Assembly: GCA_934793215.1 (NCBI GenBank)
Contig: CAKVOP010000002.1
Coordinates: 216,378-280,377 of the forward strand
DNA from: an uncultured Clostridia bacterium
GTDB taxonomy: Bacteria > Bacillota > Clostridia > Christensenellales > UBA1242
Direction of reading: 5' to 3'
DNA length: 64,000 nucleotides
The notes under the pieces were generated by a model. That model was not told the DNA's origin. It did no database searches and saw only the letters and a program-made list of their open reading frames with translations. Position 1 is the stretch's first letter; every line of letters starts with the position of its first letter. The position numbers and the translations under genes are program-made. Below are positions 52,617 through 61,200 of this stretch, one piece after another.

Positions 52617-53570
52617 TTAATTGCACCCGCCCCTATATTTTTTCTTTTCAAAAGTAAGATTATTAAATTCATGAAGTTTTTTAAAAAAGACTTTCATAAA
52701 TTTTTTACGATTTACCGCAGTCGTCATCAAAACTTGACCTTTTTTGTCAGGCGTTGCAATAATCTTTCCTGGATTTTTGTCTGTATCAACCGTTAAATTC
52801 ACTCTCAAAGTTTTAAAGAATTCTGGGTGAATAAGGTACATATATGCACAAGTATCGTTTGTAGCAATTCGCTTATCTGGATAACCATGCTCCCAATACT
52901 TGTCAAACATGTCAAACATCATCTTACCGACATCGTTCGTATCTTTAATCTCGTATACCATTTCCTCAGTAAGGTGTGCTTTATTTCTTCCCATATCGCT
53001 AGGGACCATAACAAGTGGGATTTTGCTGTCAAGCACGATTTTGAACGCTTCTGGGTCAGACGATATATTGAATGATATATGTAAAGGATAACCTTTCATG
53101 CCATAAGGTGCTCCACCCATAAAGATGATTTTAGGAATTTTCTTGATAATATCAGGGTGCTTTTCAAATAAAAGTCCAATATTTGTGTGAGGCCCTAGAA
53201 CAAGAGGAATTATATCTCCATCACCTTCGCTTAAAACGCGGTACATTGCACTTACAGCATCTTCTTCAAGAAGCAAATGTTTTACTTTTTTAGGAGGTCT
53301 ATACCCACCCATTCCCTCTTTGCCATGCACATATTCAGCAGTTGGACTTGTTCGTCTCATAGCCTTGCTTGCACCTTCCGCGACAGGATAATCAAGGTTA
53401 AACTTGTCGAGAATATGAAGCATATTTCTAGTACACTTTTCGATTGGAAGATTACCTACAACTGTTGTTATAAGTTTAATATCGAGTTTCTTATCATTAA
53501 GTGCATAAATTAAACAAGTCGTATCATCTACACCGGGGTCAGTATCAATAATTACTTTATATTTTCTCAC
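52617..53570 (-). CDS. nucleoside hydrolase (IunH/Rih family)
   Basis: 317 residues. Hydrolyses the N-glycosidic bond of ribonucleosides. The N-terminal calcium-binding motif DTDPGVDDT is intact (VIIDTDPGVDDT), along with FMGGA and the ATNDTCA region corresponding to the catalytic His/Asp segment of the family. In that segment the usual xHDxxA is NDTCA, so the catalytic histidine seems absent and specificity may differ. Start is a GTG with AAGGAT upstream. Downstream of tRNA-Ser in the same direction. Confidence 0.9.
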   Translation of the reverse strand: MRKYKVIIDTDPGVDDTTCLIYALNDKKLDIKLITTVVGNLPIEKCTRNMLHILDKFNLDYPVAEGASKAMRRTSPTAEYVHGKEGMGGYRPPKKVKHLLLEEDAVSAMYRVLSEGDGDIIPLVLGPHTNIGLLFEKHPDIIKKIPKIIFMGGAPYGMKGYPLHISFNISSDPEAFKIVLDSKIPLVMVPSDMGRNKAHLTEEMVYEIKDTNDVGKMMFDMFDKYWEHGYPDKRIATNDTCAYMYLIHPEFFKTLRVNLTVDTDKNPGKIIATPDKKGQVLMTTAVNRKKFMKVFFKKLHEFNNLTFEKKKYRGGCN

Positions 53571-53594
53571 AAGTTATCCTTTTATTTATAAGTT

Positions 53595-53685
53595 TGGCGA
53601 AGACGGTGGGATTCGAACCCACGTGCCAGTTCCCTGACAAACGCATTTCGAGTGCGTCTCGTTACGACCTCTTCGATACGTCTTC
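53595..53685 (-). tRNA. tRNA-Ser (anticodon CGA)
   Basis: 91 nt with encoded CCA and a long variable arm, as expected for tRNA-Ser. Acceptor GAAGACG pairs with CGTCTTC; anticodon stem ACGCA/TGCGT encloses loop CTCGAAA, giving anticodon CGA; T-arm GTGGGTTCGAATCCCAC. Confidence 0.96.
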
Positions 53686-53775
53686 GTTCTTACAATATAT
53701 CACAATATCAAAAAAAAGGCAAAGATTTAACAAATATTTAAAAATTTTTATTATTTTTTGTTAAAATCTGCATTC

Positions 53776-54855
53776 TTAAATTTTATTTTTACAAAGTGAT
53801 GCGAAAAATTGCTCGTTATGTAGCACTGACTCATCATTAGGGCTTAATCCTTTTGTCACTTCATGGAAGTGCTGTGCTCTATTAAAATCCCCTAGGTTAT
53901 AGTAACAAACCACAAGGTCAAGTGCTGGGAAAAGTGTTGTTTTTAATTTATCAACAAACGCCCCACTTTCAAGTTCATTACCATTTTCGATTGCTTTTTC
54001 AAACCAATATGACGCTTGTTTAAATTTTTTCTCATTCATAAAAATTCGTCCAATGTTGTACAAGACTTCCCCTCTTGGATAGGAAAATCTAAATGATTCA
54101 AGAAGGCTATCAAGAGCCTTTTCGTTATCATGTACATTTTCATAACAATAGCATAATATCAAGCAAGCTTCAATTTTGTTTTCGACAAAAGCATCTTCTT
54201 TTTTCAGAAAATCTTTTAACGTGTGTATTGCTTTTTTGAAATGACCATTGTAATAAAGTTCACGAGCATAATAAAATAATGACCGAGGTGAAAACTCTTC
54301 TTCTTCTTTTATCATTGCTTGATATATTTTTAAATTGCGATTTGTATGTGGCTTTTGTTTCCCATGATAAATCACTATATCATGTCTATTGACCACTTTA
54401 CCACAAGGTACAATCACTTCATGTACCCTATCATGCCAGCGAAGTAAAGGAATATTTTTGACAATCCTTTCTCTTAAAAACTGATATGTCGGTTTTAAAT
54501 TTTCATCATAAGCAGTTGCGTAAGTACACATTAAGACATCTTCTTCACCTCGTTCAAACTTCCACTCTTTTATTTTTTCTGCCGTGCTGTCAGGCAAAAA
54601 ATCATCTCCATCAAGCCATATTATATATCTGCTTTGAGCTTTATCAAAAGAATAATTTCTTGCACAAGCAAAGTCATCTTTCCATTTATAATCATAAACT
54701 TTTGTTGTGAATTTTTGCGCTATCTTTTTGGTGGAGTCCGTTGACCCCGTATCAACCACAATAATTTCATCGGCATAGATGTGAGCGTTTTCTAGGGCTC
54801 TTGCAAGTGTTTTTTCCTCATTTTTAACAATCATACATAGTGATAAAGTTTTCAT
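53776..54855 (-). CDS. family 2 glycosyltransferase with TPR tail
   Basis: 359 residues. N-terminal GT-A fold of family 2: LSLCMIVKNEEKTLARAL, IIVVDTGSTDSTKKIA and the DXD motif WLDGDDFL. The C-terminal 160 residues are TPR-like helical repeats (SLFYYARELYYNGHFKKAIHTL, RGEVLYNIGRIFMNEKKFKQASYWFEKAI). This GT-TPR combination is seen in SunS-like and flagellin or surface glycan glycosyltransferases. The target is unknown; the neighbouring BclA-like or giant surface proteins are candidates only by proximity. No strong SD (AGGT, about 12 nt upstream). Confidence 0.9.
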   Translation of the reverse strand: MKTLSLCMIVKNEEKTLARALENAHIYADEIIVVDTGSTDSTKKIAQKFTTKVYDYKWKDDFACARNYSFDKAQSRYIIWLDGDDFLPDSTAEKIKEWKFERGEEDVLMCTYATAYDENLKPTYQFLRERIVKNIPLLRWHDRVHEVIVPCGKVVNRHDIVIYHGKQKPHTNRNLKIYQAMIKEEEEFSPRSLFYYARELYYNGHFKKAIHTLKDFLKKEDAFVENKIEACLILCYCYENVHDNEKALDSLLESFRFSYPRGEVLYNIGRIFMNEKKFKQASYWFEKAIENGNELESGAFVDKLKTTLFPALDLVVCYYNLGDFNRAQHFHEVTKGLSPNDESVLHNEQFFASLCKNKI

Positions 54856-55225
54856 TTTTCATCTTTTACCTAAAATATATATATGATTGCAGGCAAGATA
54901 AATTGAAAAAAACATTTTTTAATCTGTTTAAATAATTGGAAAAATAATAAATATTACTCTTTTTAATGATATTTTTGACTTATTTTTTTAAATTTTAATT
55001 AATTTTAATAATATTTTAATAATTTCAAAAAATCATATTTTAATTAAAAATATTTTTTTATTATTTTTTGCTATTTTCAATGTGTATTTTATTGGGATTT
55101 GTTACAAATTAATAATATATAAGTATTTAAAAATATTTATATATTTATCTATATATTTCGTCAAATTATTTTGTTTTTTTTTGTCACTATGATAAAATCA
55201 TAGTGTAATAAAAAAGAGGTGAAAA
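54856..55225. other. AT-rich promoter region of the giant gene
   Basis: 370 bp, more than 85% A+T, with long T and A runs from 54960 to 55180. No gene seen. Its end holds the promoter with inverted repeat described separately. A-tracts may provide UP-element activity or curvature. Confidence 0.55.
55171..55205 (+). promoter_or_regulatory. promoter embedded in a perfect inverted repeat
   Basis: TTGTTT (55171-55176), 16 nt, TAAAAT (55193-55198). The -10 box fills the centre of a perfect inverted repeat CACTATGA - TAAAA - TCATAGTG (55185-55205). Operator-like. The SD AGAGGTG and ATG 55226 follow. Confidence 0.55.
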
Positions 55226-58200
55226 ATGAAAAAATCTAAAAAAATAATTAATTCACTTTTATTGACATTATCTTGCGCATGTCTTGCGGGAGGAAGCTTT
55301 TTGCTGGAAAATCAATTCAACAATGCACCAGCAGTCGCATTAGCCGAATCAAGTACTTATGACGAGATAACAAATTCTTTGCCAAATTATTTCAACATAA
55401 ACACTGACAATTCAAGTAATACTTTTGGCAATGTCGACAATAAGATCTTCTTGATTTCAAACACAGAACAAGACAAGATTGAGATTAAAATTGCAGAAAA
55501 TGAAAAAGAAGCAAAAAGTAGAAATGGAGATAAGATAAAAAACTATTGCTACTACCCTAACGCTGCTGATAGTAGTGCTTATTACTACTTTAAGTTTTCA
55601 AACTCACTCTCTCTTTACTACGATCTTACTAATACACAAATTGAAAACGGAGAAACTGGGACAAACTTAATTGAAGGTGCTGCAATAAACCTTTTTGCAA
55701 GTTCATATTCTAGTGCAGAAGAAGAAGATCCAAAAGCAGGTATCCCTAACAATCTCACATTCACTCCTGAACAATTAAATGTAACTTTTCAGCTTGGTGA
55801 AAAGTTCGGTGTAACAGGAAATACGATCACGCTTAACAAAGAGGGTTGCTACACATTATGTGTCCCAGTTGTTGTTTATAGAACCACAAATGATGGAAGC
55901 AGTTTTGTAGCAAGTGAAGAAACCGTAAACTACACTTTTATGGCACTCCAATCTTCTACATACTTTAATGCGACAACTCACCTGCCAAATATCACCTCAC
56001 CAAACAACAATATTCAAACTTCAACCGTGCAAGGCGTTGGCGATTATTCACTTTATTATTTCTATTCTTATAGCACAACTGGGACAACCGCTGAAGATGT
56101 TTACACTCTTCCAACACTTGAATTCAATCCAAATGTTTATCAATTCAACATCACTTACACAGACACTGACCAAAAAGTTAAAGTCGCAAGAATTGAATAC
56201 ACTGACAAATTCACTCAATATGATGAAAATGGTAACGAAATAAGCGAAAACAATTATTTTGTTTGGACAAACATAAATGAAGATGGGAAAGCCAAACTTG
56301 TATTCAACGACCTTGGAACTTACGACATTGAATTATCGTATCTTTACAAATCACAAGAAAATAAAATTTATTCTCTTCCACTCGACCGATTGACAAGTTC
56401 AACTTTTGAAAACAAACTTCAAAGAATGTTTATTTATGGCTATCAAACTTTCTATTCAAACTATGACGATATTGACCCACTGACAAATCAACCTACTTCA
56501 AGCGAATTAAAAACCCTTGACATAAAGTCTGCGACAAGCACACTTGGTGCAGATATCACAATGGGCGTAAACAGAGAAAAGAATACAACTGTCAGCAATC
56601 CAAATTCAAGCGCGCCTTTAACAGAAAATGATTTGAAAACTGCCGCACTCAATTATCTCAACGGGAAAAAAACAGACGGCAAATACAATTCTAAAGCCCC
56701 TGTTACGACAAACCAAACGCCTGTAAGATTTGTGGGTAATGTTAAAGAAGACTCTACAAATAGTAAGCTTTATCAATTAACCAAAAATGAAGAAACAAAT
56801 GAATGGGAAGGCTCAAATATAAACTTTTCTCTTCTTAACCAAAACACACCTGGCGTTTATCTATACATAATTCAATACAAATACGATTATTACATGGACA
56901 CAACTGGGATTCTTCAACCGGACGCTTATCACTATCAAGTTTTCTTCTTTGAAGTGACAAACCTTGCTCCAACCGTTTCTCTTTATGAAGAAAACATAGT
57001 AGAAGACACCATTAAATCTAACACCATTAAATCTATTAGTCAAATTTACACCAGAGGCTTTACAAACAAAAGCGTTTATATTATTGATAATTCTACCCAA
57101 AATCCTTATGATGCAAAAGTTTCAATAACGCTTACTGCCTATGATTATGCTAGTAGCAAACGCAATGTTATTGACAAGCAAGAAATTTCATCTTTTGCAG
57201 GCAATGGTGCATCGAATGGAATTGAATATAAGACCTTTGATAATATAGACGACACGATTAATGGCAAAAGTGGGCTTTATATTTCAAAAGATGGTGCTTA
57301 TGCCAACTCAAAATTTACAATCGAAATTAAAGCAAGCAACGCGTCTGCCCCAAGCATTACAACATTTACAATAGATACAAACGAAATCGAAAATATTGGA
57401 GCAAGAAAGGTTCGTCAAACCAATAGCACCAATTTCGCGATCGGCGAAAAGATTTCACAGAACTTCACAAATGAACCTATCATTCTTTCTTGGAACGAAA
57501 AGGCCAGTGGTGCACCTACTTATGGATATTTAAAATATATTCCTTTCGTTGAACACAAATATTATACAGCAAGTGACGCAACCACACTTAATGCCACTCT
57601 AAAAGCACTTCTAGACGATGGTAACAATGGTTTGTTACCAGTAAATTACAAGATTGATTTAAACGAATTTTCTTCAAGCACGTGGGTTGAATACAGCAAC
57701 ACTGAAAAGTATGACACCGTGGTTAGTGCTAGTGCTGTAAAACAAAACAGCGGTTTCTATCTTCTTGAAGTATTTGATGACGCTGGAAATTCTAGTTTTG
57801 AAATCTTTCTCATTGATAAAACAAACCCTCTATTTGTTAAACAACAAGAAGAACTTGATGAAAATGGAGCACCTTCTGGAATTATATTAAGGTCATTTAT
57901 ATCTAACGGCGAAAATATAGATGTCCCAGAAGATGCAAGTTACAACATGTCTATAAGATGGGCAAAGTATAAGGGAATTTTATTAGAGAATAAAAATAGT
58001 TTAAGTGGCGTAAAAGCGTACCAATTTAGTAAAGATGCTTCGCAAGCAACATCTCAATTATTAAACAAACTCGATGATTTCTTTGCCTCAACAAAAGATT
58101 ACATTGGCTCATTAAGTGGTGCGTATGTAACAAATGGAAACTACCTTAAAATTGAAACATTCCCTACTTACTATGCTTTAAAGAATGACGCTTATCAACC

Positions 58201-61200
58201 TTACAATGGATTTAGTTACGACGTGCCTCTTTACAAAGAGAATGCAAATGGAGAAATTGAAGCCCTTGAAGCAACCCACTCTTTACTAACTCGCGACAAG
58301 TCAAACACGAAAGTGTATGGAGATGAATCAACAAACTACAAAAATGCTCCAAGCGGAATGCTTAATTTTAGAGTTTCAGCGGACGCATCTAAACTAGATG
58401 TTAAAGTGGGCGACCAGCCTGCAAGCGAAAGCGGACAAATTTGGAAAAGTTTGCAATGGGATAACTACTCATTTAACGGCTATTTTGACACCGATGAAAA
58501 TCGATTAAGTCCAACTATTACTGACCCAACTAAATTAAGTGACAAAAAATACAAATACTCTTACATTCTTCCAACTAACAGCAAAAACAAACTTTCATTA
58601 ACTTATATTCCTCTTCCAAACAATGGTTCAGTTGTTGCAAGTATAACATTAAAATATTATCCTTATATTAAAACTTCGACAACACTGACTAGTTACAGAA
58701 GCGGAAACGATTCATCTGCTAACGAAAACGGAGAAGTAACAAACAACTATTTCTATTACACCCTTTCAAAGAACCCAACAAGAGAATTTGAAATTTACAC
58801 TAACGGAAGCGTTGCAGTAGCCAAAGGCGAAGAGTGCACTTTTGAGATTGTACTTGGAAACAACACTCTCCCCGTTGCCGGCAAATATGTGTTTGAGCGT
58901 GTGTACCAAGATGGCGAGACCGTAGGAAAATTTGATTATGACACTCGCGACATTTCATTTATTGTTGACCCTTATAATGTTATATCTCCTATTGAAAGCG
59001 TTGAAAGAACTGACGAAGAAGGAAACACAAAAACCTCTCTTGAAAGTATAGTTGGTGGAGATATTCTTGTTAGTATGTATTCAGGTACAAACGAACAAAA
59101 TATAGAGATTTCTTTCCCAAGATATGTTGAAGGGCTTAACAAGGGTTCATTCTACACTCAATCCAATTTTAAAGAAGATGACACATTCCCTGAAAACGCT
59201 ATATCAATTTCTGGAAATAAACTTCCACTTTCGCTTTTAATTCCTCAAACAAAGTATACAATTTCATCTATCAAAAACAGCGACAATTCTTATGTCGTAA
59301 GTACAAACAACGATTTATCATACTTTGGTGCTGAAATAAAGGAAGAAGACGGATTATGGAAACTTTACTATGAAGGCATCTTGTACAAATCCTTTGCAAA
59401 CGAAGAAGATGCACTAACAGAGCTTAACAATTCACGAATAAACGTTTATAACTTATACGCTAAAATACAATACTATAAACCAAATAGCGAAACAGTATTT
59501 AGCACATATCATGGTGGAAATTTAAACGCTTTAACTGGCAGAAACGATATTTATACAAACGGATACATGAATTTCTATAAGCAAACATCTTCATCACAAT
59601 CTCAATCATTAACTCTTGAAACCATTGCAACTAAAATGTTTTCTGCCCCTGGCAAATATGTAGTGTCACTTTACCAAGCGAACAATTTAGGGTCTAATTT
59701 TGACCAACTCTACTCTTTATATAAATTTGCATTTAAAATAGAATCAACCGCTCCTGAATTTGACATCGTAAACAATTCTGGTTATAGCCTTGAAGAACAT
59801 GAAAATGCTTATTATACTAACTCACCAAGACTCAACATAAAGTGGCAACTTCCAAATAGTGATTATATTGCCAAAATTGATGAAGCAAACATTAAGATTA
59901 GCGGAGACATTACTAAAACTATAACATCAAACGAAATATTTGGCGATACAACTGCTGGTGGAACAAGATATTTTGAAATTGATGCTAGCAGTATTCTTGC
60001 AAAAATGCTCACAAACGAAAATTTCAAACCAAGCATAAACATTACAATGCAATTTGAAGGGCATAACGTAAAAATTTATACCACAACTACAAAAACGATT
60101 TACTTTGATATAACTGCTCCACACAATAATACCCTTTCTCTTATAAGCAATGTTGAAAATTCAGCACGTATGCAAGGAGTGTTCTCTTCACTTGATAGTA
60201 CTTTCCTTCATAGCAACGCAAGAGAATACTATGATTATAATGGAAACTTGACTTCATTTAACAAATCAACTATGGGAGACGGAGTAAGTTATTCATATTT
60301 GAAATCCACTGGAATTCTTAAATACTATTACTTTAATGTTAAAACTGACTTTATTTCATCGCTTTTGATTGACAATGACAATTATGGAGTAAAATACATC
60401 GGACTCAAAGAAGTTTACAATTTTAATTCATATACCCCTGTCGACAAAAATTCATTCAATGAAAATAGTTATATTGAAATTAATGATTTTGAAATCAATG
60501 AAGTGACAAACGGAACTTTATATGAAGTCGTTGAACTCGACTGGGCTGGCAACATGACTGTATATCTTATTAAAGTTGTTAACCCTCAAAATGATGATTT
60601 AGTTTTAACATATACAAACAGCAAAACCGATGAAGATGAAGTAAATGAATTTAATCTTCAACAAATGGTTGCAAATAACTACAATCTATATTCCAACACA
60701 GGATTTGAAATTTCAAGCATTAACTACAATGATGATGCTTGGGAAATCTTCTCAATAAAAAAAGCGGGTCAAGTTACAGATATTTACATGCGCTCACCAT
60801 GGCTTGATGAAGAAACTGTTTATCACATTAATGGTTCAAACTTTGACACGGCTTCTCTTTCAAGTTTATTTAGTAACCTTGCATCGTCTAACCGCAAGCA
60901 TCAAATCATGTTTGCAAATCGAAATGACGGAACAAGAACAAATCTTTATGCAACTATATACAACGCTAACCTTATAACTTCAACAACTTATAATGCTCCA
61001 CAAGCCCAGTTAAACATAAACATTCCATCACAAGAAAGTTTAAACAGCACAACTTATGGATATGTTTACCCTACTGAAATAAAAGTTGAAAGACTTGACG
61101 GAGCTTACAAGGAAGTAGCAACCGCCACAATGGTCAATGGTCTTTATGGAGCTTGGGATATCGCTGATCCATCAAATGCAGTAAGCATAGTCCTTGCAAA

